Shown: one piece after another, positions 35,438 through 44,657 of the stretch | Layout: every line of letters begins with the position of its first letter | Numbering within the stretch: the stretch's first letter is position 1 | Assembly (NCBI RefSeq): GCF_013520985.1 | Contig: NZ_JACDTY010000007.1 | Location: 186,001-250,000 of the forward strand | Length of the DNA stretch: 64,000 nucleotides | Direction: 5' to 3' | From: Mesorhizobium neociceri | GTDB lineage: Bacteria > Pseudomonadota > Alphaproteobacteria > Rhizobiales > Rhizobiaceae | Notes under the pieces: model-generated | The model's input: only the letters and a program-made list of their open reading frames with translations | Told to the model about the DNA's origin: nothing | Databases searched by the model: none | Program-made: the position numbers and the translations under genes

Positions 35438-35863
35438 GTGCAACAGCGCCGTGAACGGGAATGGGAGCTATCGATCGGCCCGGACACCGTGCGGCTGTTC
35501 ATTCTCAAGGCAAAGGGTCTGAGCGCTGCCGTCAACGAAGACTATACCGACGGCGCCGAGCATGAGGTCGAGTTCGACGGCGACACGCACGACAATCACC
35601 ACCATGACGGCCTTGCCGAGGAAAGCGCGGAAAACCTCAGCGAAGAAGAGCTGCGCGAACTGATCAACGACCTCAATGTCGACGAGGCGGCCGAGCTCAT
35701 CGCGCTGGCCTGGGTCGGCCGTGGCGACTATGACGCGGCGGAATGGGCCGATGCGGTTGCCGCCGCGCGCGAGCGCGCCAACAAGCGCACGGCAAAATAT
35801 CTGCTCGGCATGCCGCTGCTGGCCGACTGGCTGGAGGAAGGGCTGGAGGCGATTGGCGCGTAA
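35438..35863 (+). CDS. DUF3775 family protein
   Basis: This 141-residue cytosolic protein matches the DUF3775 family seen in alphaproteobacteria. It has an IGPDTVRLFILKAKGLSAAV start, an acidic middle and a conserved half (LSEEELRELINDLNVDEAAELIALAWVGRGDYDAAEWADAVAAARER...YLLGMPLLADWLEEGL). The function is unknown. The start is a GTG at 35438 with GGAG upstream. It precedes the two extensin-family genes, separated by about 75 bp. Confidence 0.85.
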   Translation: MQQRREREWELSIGPDTVRLFILKAKGLSAAVNEDYTDGAEHEVEFDGDTHDNHHHDGLAEESAENLSEEELRELINDLNVDEAAELIALAWVGRGDYDAAEWADAVAAARERANKRTAKYLLGMPLLADWLEEGLEAIGA

Positions 35864-35939
35864 CGCCGGGGTAACCGATCGTGATCGGGCGCCTGCGCTT
35901 TTCCCGGCAACCTCCGTAAGCCCGCGCCGTTTAGGGCCA

Positions 35940-37112
35940 ATGGCGGCGCTTGTCTTTTCCAGAATATGCGGGTTGGCGCTGGCCATGGTGGTGGCCGGAT
36001 TGCTCGCGACTCCTGCTGACGCCAAACATCGATGGCATCACACACCGCTGTCACCACGGATAGAGCAGCCGCTGACACAGCGAGCCGACCAGCCGCTAAA
36101 GCCGCGCAACAAGCACCGCCTGAAAGCGCGGGGCAAGCGGCATACAGTGCCGAAGCAGGCAGAGCCGAAAACGCCGGATCCGCAGCCCCCGGTTGCCGGC
36201 GTTCCGGTGCCCGAGGCGCGCCCCGCGAAGGCGCAGAAGGCCGACGTTCCGATTGAAGAGCAAAAGACCGAAGGTCCCAAGACCAGCGGTGCGCCCAACC
36301 GGTCCAATGACAATCGGTTCAACGAAGAAAAGTCCCGTCAGAAAAAGCAGGCGCGGCCCGAACCGTCAGCCCCGGAGCCGTCAACCAATACGGAAAGTGA
36401 GCCTGAGCCGCCGGCAGTGGTGCCGGTTCCGACACAGAGGCCCGACGTCACAAAGCCTGAGGTCGAGCCGCCGGTCGTCGCCCCGCAGCCGCCTGAAAAA
36501 CCCGCGGATGCCGACGACAAGAAGATGCTGCCCGACCCCCGCTCGGCCGATTTGCCCGACGCAAAAATGCCGGCGGAGGAAGTTGCCTGTCGCGAGCGGC
36601 TGACGGCGCTTGGCGTCGAATTCGAGGAGCACAAGGCGGAAAGCAATCCCGACATCGGCTGCTCGATCCCTTATCCCCTGGTGCTGAAGTCCCTTGGAAA
36701 ATCCATCGCCATCGGCCCCGCGACCGAGCTCAACTGTCCGATGGCCGAAGCGGCCGCCCGCTTTGCCGCCAATGTCATCCAGCCGGCTGCGAAAGCCGAA
36801 TTCGGCGCCGACCTGAAATCGATCAACCAGGCATCGGCCTTTGTCTGCCGGCCGCGCAATGGCACGCGCAAACTGTCGGAGCACGCGTTCGGCAACGCCC
36901 TCGACATCGCCAGCTTCACCCTGTCTGACGGCAGGAAGATCGAAGTCGGTCCAACGCCGCCTGAGAAGGACGCGAAATTCCTCAACGCCGTGCGCAAGGC
37001 CGCCTGCGGACCGTTCAAGACCGTGCTTGGACCTGGCGCCGACCCTGACCACGCCCTGCATTTCCATCTCGATCTCGAACCGCGCCGGCACGGCGGCACC
37101 TTCTGCCAGTAG
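35940..37112 (+). CDS. Extensin-family (Extensin_C) secreted protein with long Pro-rich linker
   Basis: This 390-residue protein has a signal peptide (FSRICGLALAMVVAGLLATPADA), about 170 residues of charged, Pro-rich low-complexity sequence, and a C-terminal Extensin_C domain from about 210. That domain carries LSEHAFGNALDIASF and ALHFHLDLEPRRHG, which reproduce the SxHxxGxAxD and HxHxD metal pattern of peptidase family M15. A peptidoglycan-remodelling role is inferred from that similarity. ATG 35940 starts at the signal peptide. The next gene is a paralogue. Confidence 0.85.
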   Translation: MAALVFSRICGLALAMVVAGLLATPADAKHRWHHTPLSPRIEQPLTQRADQPLKPRNKHRLKARGKRHTVPKQAEPKTPDPQPPVAGVPVPEARPAKAQKADVPIEEQKTEGPKTSGAPNRSNDNRFNEEKSRQKKQARPEPSAPEPSTNTESEPEPPAVVPVPTQRPDVTKPEVEPPVVAPQPPEKPADADDKKMLPDPRSADLPDAKMPAEEVACRERLTALGVEFEEHKAESNPDIGCSIPYPLVLKSLGKSIAIGPATELNCPMAEAAARFAANVIQPAAKAEFGADLKSINQASAFVCRPRNGTRKLSEHAFGNALDIASFTLSDGRKIEVGPTPPEKDAKFLNAVRKAACGPFKTVLGPGADPDHALHFHLDLEPRRHGGTFCQ

Positions 37113-37226
37113 GCTGGCAGGCTGACCCACGTGCCGCATTTCGGCCGCAGGCATGAACGCGAGCGCTGAGTTTTCCTTTACCCTTGATCGTTAAAATCCC
37201 ACCGATCAGGGACAGGAATTCCGCCC

Positions 37227-38027
37227 ATGGCCGGACTATTTCGCGCCGCCGCGATGGTCGCGCGCCAATCAAAACGCGCAGCGATGCTGGCCGCCGGTCT
37301 TGCGATGGCCGCCGTTTCAGCCTGCAACACCGGCAGCGTGCTGTCGCTGCAGCCGGCCGTCGACGTCGGCTCGCAGACCGCGGCCGTGCCGCAGTATGAA
37401 GGCATGCAGAAGCTCGTCCCGTCCAACCCCTACATGACCGCCGCCTATCCGCGCATGGACGAGCCGATGTCCGAGCCCGAACAGATGCCTGCCAGCGAAA
37501 CCGACTGCCGCGGCGAATTGAGGCGCCTCGGCGTCGTCTACACCGATGTCCAGCCGATCCATGAGGGCCAGTGCGGCATCGACTGGCCGGTCAAGGTCTC
37601 GGCCATCGGCGGCATCCAGATGAAGCCGGCGGCGACATTGACCTGCGACATGGCCGCCAGCTTCGCCGCCTGGACGAGGAACGAGCTCGTTCCCTCCGCC
37701 CGCTGGCGTTATTTCTCCGGCGTCAAGACCATCCACCAGGGCTCGAGCTATTCCTGCCGCAACATCGCCGGCGAAGGTGTTTTGTCCGAGCACGGCAAGG
37801 GCAACGCGCTCGACGTCATGAGCATCGAGCTCAACAATGGCGACGACATCGACGTGCGCAAGCCTGGCCTGTTCGCCTTCCGCACCCGCGGCTTCCTTAA
37901 CAATGTGCGCGCCGACGGCTGCCAGTATTTCACCACGGTGCTCGGCCCCGGCTACAATTACGACCACCGCAACCATTTCCATTTCGACATCAAGAACCGC
38001 AAGAGCGGCTATCGCGCCTGCCGCTAG
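37227..38027 (+). CDS. Extensin-family lipoprotein
   Basis: This 266-residue paralogue has an N-terminal signal with a lipobox-like AVSAC (Cys near 33), a short linker and an Extensin_C domain: TDCRGELRRLGV, SYSCRNIAGEGVLSEHGKGNALDVMSI and YNYDHRNHFHFDIKNR. It retains the same SEHxxGNALD and HFHxD metal-site pattern. It is probably anchored in the outer or inner membrane and acts on the cell wall, alongside the upstream homologue. Six bp after the stop lies the convergent ChaC gene's end. Confidence 0.85.
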   Translation: MAGLFRAAAMVARQSKRAAMLAAGLAMAAVSACNTGSVLSLQPAVDVGSQTAAVPQYEGMQKLVPSNPYMTAAYPRMDEPMSEPEQMPASETDCRGELRRLGVVYTDVQPIHEGQCGIDWPVKVSAIGGIQMKPAATLTCDMAASFAAWTRNELVPSARWRYFSGVKTIHQGSSYSCRNIAGEGVLSEHGKGNALDVMSIELNNGDDIDVRKPGLFAFRTRGFLNNVRADGCQYFTTVLGPGYNYDHRNHFHFDIKNRKSGYRACR

Positions 38028-38033
38028 GAAAGA

Positions 38034-38753
38034 TCAGGCGCACTGGGCGTCACCAGTGGAAGCGATGATGTGTCGTGCCACCAGATCCTGGATGCGCCAG
38101 AGATTCCGGTCGCGAATCCCGCTCTCCTCCAGTTTGCTGACGGTTCGGAATAGGTACTGCGCCGACGAGCCCCAATGACCGGCAGCCTGCGCCAGCGTGT
38201 TGGCAACCTGCTCCAATGGCAACCGGCCGGCATAGGCCCTGCCGTCTGGCGCGGCGACGAAGGCCAAGGCACGCAGCGGCCCGTCCTTGGTCTTGACCTT
38301 GATCCAGCATGGCACGTTGGTTGGCGGGTTGGCATCGATCTCGCGGCGCATCAATTGGCCAAGTTGCCCGAAATGGTCTTCCGCGGGCAGCCGATAGACG
38401 ATGCCGTTGCAGCTGCCGCCTCGATCGAGGGCCAGCATCAAGGCCGGCAAATCGCGGGTTCCGCGCCAGCGGGTCAGCTTCAGGCAGAACGAGCGGTGCC
38501 ATCCCGGCGCCGTGGCCGGGCGCTGCTCGACATGGGCGAATTCGGGGTTCCAGATCAACGACCCATAGGCAAAAACCCACAGCGCTTCAGGCCGATGTTC
38601 CGACAGGAGTTGCTCGACAAGACTATCGAACTCCGCGTCTGTATGCTCGGTTGTTCCGGGCTCGGGACCCGGATCCGGTTCGATACGCTCGACCCTTGCG
38701 ACAAGGTCGGCGGTCAATGCCATCGAGCGGCGCCCCACCTGCTTCCTATCCAT
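38034..38753 (-). CDS. chaC: Gamma-glutamylcyclotransferase, ChaC family
   Basis: This 239-residue enzyme breaks glutathione into 5-oxoproline and Cys-Gly in the cytoplasm. The substrate loop is VFAYGSLIWNPEFAHVEQRPA, and the catalytic Glu lies in YRLPAED-containing region as expected for the family. The C terminus YLFRTVSKLEESGIRDRNLWRIQDLV is typical. Start ATG 38753 is used; an in-frame ATG at 38723 is the alternative. Mapped by family to glutathione turnover. Confidence 0.88.
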   Translation of the reverse strand: MDRKQVGRRSMALTADLVARVERIEPDPGPEPGTTEHTDAEFDSLVEQLLSEHRPEALWVFAYGSLIWNPEFAHVEQRPATAPGWHRSFCLKLTRWRGTRDLPALMLALDRGGSCNGIVYRLPAEDHFGQLGQLMRREIDANPPTNVPCWIKVKTKDGPLRALAFVAAPDGRAYAGRLPLEQVANTLAQAAGHWGSSAQYLFRTVSKLEESGIRDRNLWRIQDLVARHIIASTGDAQCA

Positions 38754-38866
38754 TCCTGCTCACCCCACGCAAAAACGATGGCCGACGATAGAACGGCTGC
38801 GCGCTCCTGACCATTGATTTCCAGGGTCCGTCAGGCGACAGATACCGCACGGATCGAGCCGCATTC

Positions 38867-39574
38867 ATGAGCCAACGAAGCCTGCGACGACGCGCATTGA
38901 CCTGGCTGGCGGCGTTCTGCGCGGCCTGGCTGGGGCTTGCCTATGTCGCCGCGCCGGAATTCTGGACGTTTCACGACCGCGGCTTTCGCAAGCAGACCTT
39001 CGAGATGGTGACGCACACGCCGCAAGGTATTCCGGGCGACCCGATCAATGTCGGCCTTGTCGGCAGCGAAAAGGAGCTTGTGCATGCCTTCGCCGTGGCC
39101 AGATGGGATACGGCCGATGGCGTGACGCTGAAGACAGCGATCGAAATCGGTGAAAGTGTGCTGCTCGATCGTCCCTATCCCGACGCCCCGGTCAGCCGGC
39201 TGCTGTTCGAAGGCCGCGCCCAGGACCTCGCCTTCGAAAAACCGGTCGGCGGCAGCGCCGACCGGCACAATCATGTCCGCTTCTGGCGCACCGATGCGAC
39301 CGGCGACGATGGCCGCCCGCTATGGCTGGGCTCGGCCAGCTTCGACCGCGGCGTTGGGTTGAGCCACGACACCGGCGCCATCACCCACCATATCGGTCCC
39401 GACATCGACGCCGAGCGCGACCTCGTGATCCATGACCTGTCGGCTGCAGGCATGGTGATCTCGGTGAGCGATATCCCCGGCATCGGCGCAACCAGGACCG
39501 GACGCAATGGCGGCGGCGATCCCTATTTCACCGACGGCAGGGCCATTGTCGGCGTGCTCAGGCAAATCCCCTGA
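38867..39574 (+). CDS. LssY C-terminal domain protein
   Basis: This 235-residue protein has one N-terminal membrane segment (ALTWLAAFCAAWLGLAYVAA) and a periplasmic LssY_C domain: GDPINVGLVGSEKELVHAFAVARWDTA, PVSRLLFEGRAQDLAFEKPVGGS, RHNHVRFWRT and ITHHIGPDIDAERDLVI. The domain's biochemical role is unknown; it is often linked to PAP2 phosphatases, but none is fused here. Confidence 0.85.
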   Translation: MSQRSLRRRALTWLAAFCAAWLGLAYVAAPEFWTFHDRGFRKQTFEMVTHTPQGIPGDPINVGLVGSEKELVHAFAVARWDTADGVTLKTAIEIGESVLLDRPYPDAPVSRLLFEGRAQDLAFEKPVGGSADRHNHVRFWRTDATGDDGRPLWLGSASFDRGVGLSHDTGAITHHIGPDIDAERDLVIHDLSAAGMVISVSDIPGIGATRTGRNGGGDPYFTDGRAIVGVLRQIP

Positions 39575-39644
39575 ACCATTGTCATTTTTCAAAAATCATC
39601 GCGGACTATTTTCCAGCGGCCTGCGGCAATGCTATTGACCCCTG

Positions 39645-40955
39645 ATGCTATACGTCGAAATCGCTACCGTGGTCGTCCTCATCTGTGTGAACGGCCTTCT
39701 GTCGATGTCCGAGCTCGCCATCGTTTCGTCGCGCCCGGCACGGCTCAAGGCGATGATCGACCGCGGCGTCAATGGCGCCGGGCGCGCGCTGGCGCTCGGC
39801 TCCAACCCCGGCAAATTCCTGTCATCGGTGCAGATCGGCATCACCTTGGTCGGCGTGCTTTCGGGCGCCTTTTCCGGCGCCACGCTGGGCGGCAGGCTGT
39901 CGGTGTACCTGGCCTCGACCGGCATCCGCGAGAGCGTCGCCGATCCGCTCGGTGTCGGCATCGTCGTTGCTATCATCACCTATTTCTCGCTGATCGTCGG
40001 CGAACTGGTGCCCAAGCAGATCGCCCTGCGCGATCCCGAACGCGTCGCCGCCCGCGCCGCCCCGGCGATGACAATCCTCGCCACTGTCGCGGCGCCGTTG
40101 GTCTTCCTGCTCGACATTTCCGGCCGCGCCATATTGTGGCTGCTCGGCCAGCGCGGCGAGAGCGACGAGAAGGTCACCGACGAGGAGATCAAGATGCTGG
40201 TCGCAGAGGCCGAGCATCACGGCACCATCGAATCCGACGAGCGGCGCATGATTGCCGGCGTCATGCGGCTCGGCGACCGCGCCGTGCGCGCGGTGATGAC
40301 GCCGCGGACCGAGGTCGACTGGATCAATCTGCAGGCGGATGAGAGCGCCATCCGCAAGCTGTTGATGGACACCCAGCATTCGCGCCTGCCGGCGGGCGAT
40401 GGCGGTGTCGACGTCATGGTCGGCGTCGTCCAGACCCGCGACGTGCTGGCGGCGATCCTTGCCGGCCGCGCGCTCGACCCGCGCAAGCATGTGCGCACTG
40501 CCCCCATCGTCTATGACCAGGCCGATGCGCTGGACGTTCTGCAGAAGCTGAAGGATTCCGACGTGCCGATGGCACTGGTCCATGACGAATACGGCCATTT
40601 CGAAGGCATCGTCACCCCGGCCGACATTCTGGAGGCCATCACCGGCGTCTTCCGCGCCGACCTCGATGCCGGCGAGGAAGAAAACGCCGTCAAGCGCGAG
40701 GACGGCTCATGGCTGCTCGCGGGCTACATGCAGGCCGACGAGATGGCGGAAGTTCTCGGCATCGACCTGCCGGAGAACCGCGACTACGAGACCGTCGCCG
40801 GCTATGTGCTGTCACACATGCACCATTTGCCGGCGACCGGCGAATGCGTCGACGCCCAGGGATGGCGCTTCGAGGTGGTCGACCTCGACGGCCGCCGCAT
40901 CGACAAGCTGATCGCCACCCGCCTGCCCAGCGGTCATCGCGAAGTGGTGCGCTGA
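39645..40955 (+). CDS. Hemolysin/CorC (CNNM) family transporter
   Basis: This 436-residue protein has the DUF21/CNNM membrane domain (about 1-200; SELAIVSSRPARLKAMIDRG, GKFLSSVQIGITLVG, GELVPKQIALRDPE), two CBS domains (VMTPRTEVDWINL; DVPMALVHDEYGHFEGIVTPADILEAI) and a C-terminal CorC_HlyC domain (GSWLLAGYMQADEMAEVLGI...GYVLSHMHHLPATGE). By family it takes part in Mg2+ or other cation transport and membrane stability rather than haemolysis. Confidence 0.92.
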   Translation: MLYVEIATVVVLICVNGLLSMSELAIVSSRPARLKAMIDRGVNGAGRALALGSNPGKFLSSVQIGITLVGVLSGAFSGATLGGRLSVYLASTGIRESVADPLGVGIVVAIITYFSLIVGELVPKQIALRDPERVAARAAPAMTILATVAAPLVFLLDISGRAILWLLGQRGESDEKVTDEEIKMLVAEAEHHGTIESDERRMIAGVMRLGDRAVRAVMTPRTEVDWINLQADESAIRKLLMDTQHSRLPAGDGGVDVMVGVVQTRDVLAAILAGRALDPRKHVRTAPIVYDQADALDVLQKLKDSDVPMALVHDEYGHFEGIVTPADILEAITGVFRADLDAGEEENAVKREDGSWLLAGYMQADEMAEVLGIDLPENRDYETVAGYVLSHMHHLPATGECVDAQGWRFEVVDLDGRRIDKLIATRLPSGHREVVR

Positions 40956-40967
40956 CAACAGCTATCC

Positions 40968-41882
40968 TCAAACTGCAGCTTCGATCGGTTCGGCAAGCTT
41001 CGGACTGGAGCGCGAGGCGATCAGGCAACTGGCGACGATCAGGGCGGCACCCGCCAGCGTGGTCCAGGTCGCGGCCTCGTCGAAGAACAGCCAGCCAAAC
41101 ACGATCGCCCAGATGAAGGCCGAGTATTCCGTCGGGATCAGATATTGCGCTTCGGCCCGCGCATAGGACCAGCTCATCAGGAATTGGCCGGAGAGAGACA
41201 ACGCCGTCACGCCGGCCAGGGAAAGCCAGAGATTGCCCGGCAGGGCAACGGCCAACCAGGGCGCGGCGGGGAGAAGGACGGCGGCAACGCACAGGTTCTG
41301 GAACAGCATGATCTCGACTGGCATTGCCACCAGCGCCTGCCGCCGCGAGAGGATCAGATTGTAGGCGTAGAACACCGTCGATGCGAGCACAGCCACCGTG
41401 CCAAGCAGAGCATCCCCGGTATAGTTCCCTTGCCCGAACTGTCCGGCCATGATGATGACGACACCGGCGATGCCCGCCACCGACGCCCAGATCGCCTGAC
41501 GCTGTATGCGTTCGCCCAAGAGCAGCGCGGCCAGCAGAAGAGCAAACAGCGGCGCGACGAAACTAAGCCCGATCCCATCCGCCAGCGGCAGCCTGGCAAG
41601 CCCCCAGAAGAACGACAGCAGGACGATGCCGACGACCACGGCGCGCAGCGCATGCAGCCGCACTACGGAAGGCGTGGGAAGCGTCCGCGGCCCCGCCGCC
41701 CAGGCCGTGCCCGCGACCACGGTCGCGAGCATGCTGCGCCACAGCACTGTGTTGTAGACGCCTACGGCGATGACCAGGATCTTCATCGCCGCATCCATGG
41801 CTGACAAAAGGAAGATCGCGACCGCACAGACCAGCACCGGGATCATGGGGGAAACGATGCCTGTCAGGCTGGGTGACTTCAC
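40968..41882 (-). CDS. EamA/DMT family transporter
   Basis: This 304-residue inner-membrane protein has ten predicted hydrophobic segments in two EamA repeats (RAVVVGIVLLSFFWGLARLPLADG in the first; the second ends IPTEYSAFIWAIVFGWLFFDEAATWTTLAGAALIVASCL). By family it exports metabolites or drugs. It starts at GTG 41882; an in-frame ATG twelve codons on is an alternative. It converges with the CorC-like gene. Confidence 0.88.
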   Translation of the reverse strand: MKSPSLTGIVSPMIPVLVCAVAIFLLSAMDAAMKILVIAVGVYNTVLWRSMLATVVAGTAWAAGPRTLPTPSVVRLHALRAVVVGIVLLSFFWGLARLPLADGIGLSFVAPLFALLLAALLLGERIQRQAIWASVAGIAGVVIIMAGQFGQGNYTGDALLGTVAVLASTVFYAYNLILSRRQALVAMPVEIMLFQNLCVAAVLLPAAPWLAVALPGNLWLSLAGVTALSLSGQFLMSWSYARAEAQYLIPTEYSAFIWAIVFGWLFFDEAATWTTLAGAALIVASCLIASRSSPKLAEPIEAAV

Positions 41883-41983
41883 GGGACATGCTCATGTGAT
41901 GGATCGCAGCCGGCTATATCAGAGCAAAACGACAGGGCCAGATGGCAGCCCTGTCCATATGGCGGTCCAACGGCGGTCCAGCT

Positions 41984-43546
41984 TCAGTGTGCGTCGGGCG
42001 GCGGCGCTTTTGGTGTGACGTTGCGCAGGAATGGAACCAGCGCGGTGGCGATGACGAAGGCGACCATGATGACCAGGAACGCATCGGCGTAGGCCATGGT
42101 AGAGGCTTCGCGATAGGCCAGTGCCCAGAGCTGCTTCAGCGCCGCGGCATGACCATCGGCGACAGCACCCGGCAACTGGCCATAACGCTGCCCGACATTG
42201 TCGAGGAGCCGCATCGCCGCTTCGTTTTGCGGCGTCAGATGCGAAGCGATGGTCAGGAAATGGAAGTTGGTGCGGTCGTTCAGGATCGCGCCGCAAATGG
42301 CGATGCCGACCGCGCCGCCGAGATTGCGCATCGTGTTGAACAGGCCGCTGGCATATTTCAGCCGCTCCGGCGGCAGGCTGCCGAGGCCAAGATTGACGCT
42401 CGGCGCCACCGCGAAGACCTGCGGGAAGCCACGAAAGATCTGCGGCAGAAGCAGCTCGGCCGCGCTCCACTGGCTGGTGATGGCGCTAAAGCTCCACATC
42501 GACGCACCGAAGGATGCCAGCCCGAACATCATCAGCCAGCGCGTGTCGAAGCGCTTGGCAAGGAAGATGTAGACGGGCACGCCGACCATCGAGGCGACGC
42601 CGGTGGAAAACACCGCCACGCCGGTCTGGAAGGCGTCGTAGCCCCTGACATAACCAAGGAACAGCGGCGTCAGATAGATTGTGGCGAAGATGCCGATGCC
42701 GGTGACGAAGGACAGGAAGCAGCCAATGGCGAAGTTGCGGTTGCCGAAGGCGCGAAAGTCCACCACCGGCTGCGCATAAGTCAGGCTGCGGATGACGAAC
42801 AGAACCATGGTAACGCTGGCAACGATGGCGCCGTTGCGGATCGTGGCATCGTCGAACCAGTTCCAGCGCGTGCCCTCCTCCAGCACATATTCGGCCGTGC
42901 CGAGGCTGACCGCCATCAGCACCATGCCGATATAGTCGGCGCCTTTCAGCAGCGACGGATCGGCCTTGTCGATCTTGACCAGCAGCGCGACGAGGATGGT
43001 GATGATGGTGCCGGGAATGACGTTGACATAGAACAGCCAGTGCCAGTTCAGCGTATCGGTGATCCAGCCGCCGATGACGGGGCCGAGCGTCGGCGCGATC
43101 GACGCGATGCTGCCGACCACCGCCGCCGCATAGACCCGCTTCGGTCCCTGGAAATAGTGGAATGACGAGGTGAACACCGTCGGGATCATCGACGCGCCGA
43201 GCAGCCCCTGCAGCGCGCGGAACACGATCATGCTTTCGATGCTCCAGGCGAAGCCGCACAGCATGCTGGCCAGCGTGAAGCCGGCCGCCGAGAAGGTGAA
43301 AAGCCAGCGTGTCGAAAACACTCGGGTGAGCCAGCCCGACAGCGGAATGACGATGATCTCCGCCACCAGATAGGAGGTCTGCACCCAGCCGATCTGGTCC
43401 TGCGCCGCCGACAGGCCGCCGCCAATATCCTGCAGCGAGGACGCCACGATCTGGATGTCGAGCAGCGCGATGAACATCCCGACGCACATCACCATGAAAG
43501 GCAGGATACTGACGAAGAAGGACTGCGGGGCAGCGCGCTCTGACAT
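41984..43546 (-). CDS. DHA2-family multidrug efflux MFS transporter (EmrB-like)
   Basis: This 520-residue inner-membrane protein has 14 hydrophobic segments. It carries the DHA2 signatures ALLDIQIVASSLQDIGGGLSA and WVQTSYLVAEIIVIPLSGWL, the GLLGASMIPTVF and GPVIGGWITDTLNWHWLFYVNVIPG motif C region. It would pair with the HlyD-type adaptor encoded just upstream, 7 bp away, to pump drugs across both membranes. The operon order is regulator, adaptor, pump. Confidence 0.92.
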   Translation of the reverse strand: MSERAAPQSFFVSILPFMVMCVGMFIALLDIQIVASSLQDIGGGLSAAQDQIGWVQTSYLVAEIIVIPLSGWLTRVFSTRWLFTFSAAGFTLASMLCGFAWSIESMIVFRALQGLLGASMIPTVFTSSFHYFQGPKRVYAAAVVGSIASIAPTLGPVIGGWITDTLNWHWLFYVNVIPGTIITILVALLVKIDKADPSLLKGADYIGMVLMAVSLGTAEYVLEEGTRWNWFDDATIRNGAIVASVTMVLFVIRSLTYAQPVVDFRAFGNRNFAIGCFLSFVTGIGIFATIYLTPLFLGYVRGYDAFQTGVAVFSTGVASMVGVPVYIFLAKRFDTRWLMMFGLASFGASMWSFSAITSQWSAAELLLPQIFRGFPQVFAVAPSVNLGLGSLPPERLKYASGLFNTMRNLGGAVGIAICGAILNDRTNFHFLTIASHLTPQNEAAMRLLDNVGQRYGQLPGAVADGHAAALKQLWALAYREASTMAYADAFLVIMVAFVIATALVPFLRNVTPKAPPPDAH

Positions 43547-43553
43547 GGCGTCC

Positions 43554-44657
43554 TCAGTGCGACGCGGTATCGACCGTGACCACGGTGGACAGACCTGGCC
43601 GCAGTGCGACCTTCTGGGTCTGATCCTGGTCGATTGCGATCCGGACGGGAACGCGCTGGACGATCTTGGTGAAATTGCCGGTCGCGTTCTGCGGCGGGAT
43701 CACGCTGAAGATCGCCCCGGTTGCCGGCCCCAGGCTGGTGACATGGCCTTTGAGCGGCGCATCGGGCGCAATGTCGGTATAGACCGTGGCAGCCTGGCCG
43801 TCGGTCATGTTGCGCAGCTGGTCTTCCTTGAAATTGGCGTCGACCCACAGCCCAGATGCCGGCACGATGGTCAGCAGATAGCTGCCCGGCGAAACATAGG
43901 TGCCGACCTGCGCCAGCCTGTTGCCGACGACGCCTTCGATGGGTGAGCGTATCTCAGTGAAGCCGAGATCGAGCTCTGCCGTATCGACATCCGCCTTGGC
44001 GGCCGCGACTGCGGCGGTGGCTTCCGCGATCTGGGTGTTGAGCACGTCGAGTTGCTGCTTGGCCGCCGCCAGCCCGGCACGCGAGGCGGCAACGGTAGCC
44101 TTGGCCTGACCGTCGGCGGCAAGGCTTCTCTGCGCATCCTGCTGCGTCCCGGCCCTGGTGGTGGCCAGCACTTCATAGCGCTTGGCATCCTGGGCGGTGA
44201 AGGTAGCGGCAGCGCTCTTCGCCTCGAGATCGGCCACGGCCTGTTCGATCACCGAATTCTGCAGCGAGATTTGGGCGCGCAGATTGTCGAGCGCCGATTG
44301 CTGCTGCTGAACGGAAGCCTGCGCATGCTCCAGCGCTGCCTTGAACGGCCGGTCATCAATGCGGATGATGAGCTGTCCGGCGGCAACATGCTGATTGTCT
44401 TCGACCAGGATCTGGTCGATATGGCCGGCAACCCGCGGCGCCAGCGGCGTGACATTGCCGCCGACATAGGCATCGTCGGTAGAGACGAGGAAGCGGCCGG
44501 CCTGCCACCACTCGACGCCGTACCATCCGGCGGCACCGATGGCGATCACCGCTGCCAGCGTCAGCCACGGCTTGCGGCGCTTTTTGGCGGGCGCGGCGAT
44601 CTGCACGACTGGTGGCTGCGCCGGCTGCAGTTCGGCGGCGGAGAGAACCTTGTTCAT
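43554..44657 (-). CDS. HlyD family membrane-fusion protein (EmrA-like)
   Basis: This 367-residue periplasmic adaptor has one N-terminal membrane segment (WLTLAAVIAIGAAGWYGVEWW), a biotinyl-lipoyl-like half motif (AGHIDQILVEDNQHVAAGQLIIRID), a long alpha-helical coiled coil (about 85-225), and beta-barrel strands (TEIRSPIEGVVGNRLAQVGTYVSPG). It joins the inner-membrane pump to an outer-membrane channel. Its ATG overlaps the regulator's stop by 4 bp. Confidence 0.92.
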   Translation of the reverse strand: MNKVLSAAELQPAQPPVVQIAAPAKKRRKPWLTLAAVIAIGAAGWYGVEWWQAGRFLVSTDDAYVGGNVTPLAPRVAGHIDQILVEDNQHVAAGQLIIRIDDRPFKAALEHAQASVQQQQSALDNLRAQISLQNSVIEQAVADLEAKSAAATFTAQDAKRYEVLATTRAGTQQDAQRSLAADGQAKATVAASRAGLAAAKQQLDVLNTQIAEATAAVAAAKADVDTAELDLGFTEIRSPIEGVVGNRLAQVGTYVSPGSYLLTIVPASGLWVDANFKEDQLRNMTDGQAATVYTDIAPDAPLKGHVTSLGPATGAIFSVIPPQNATGNFTKIVQRVPVRIAIDQDQTQKVALRPGLSTVVTVDTASH

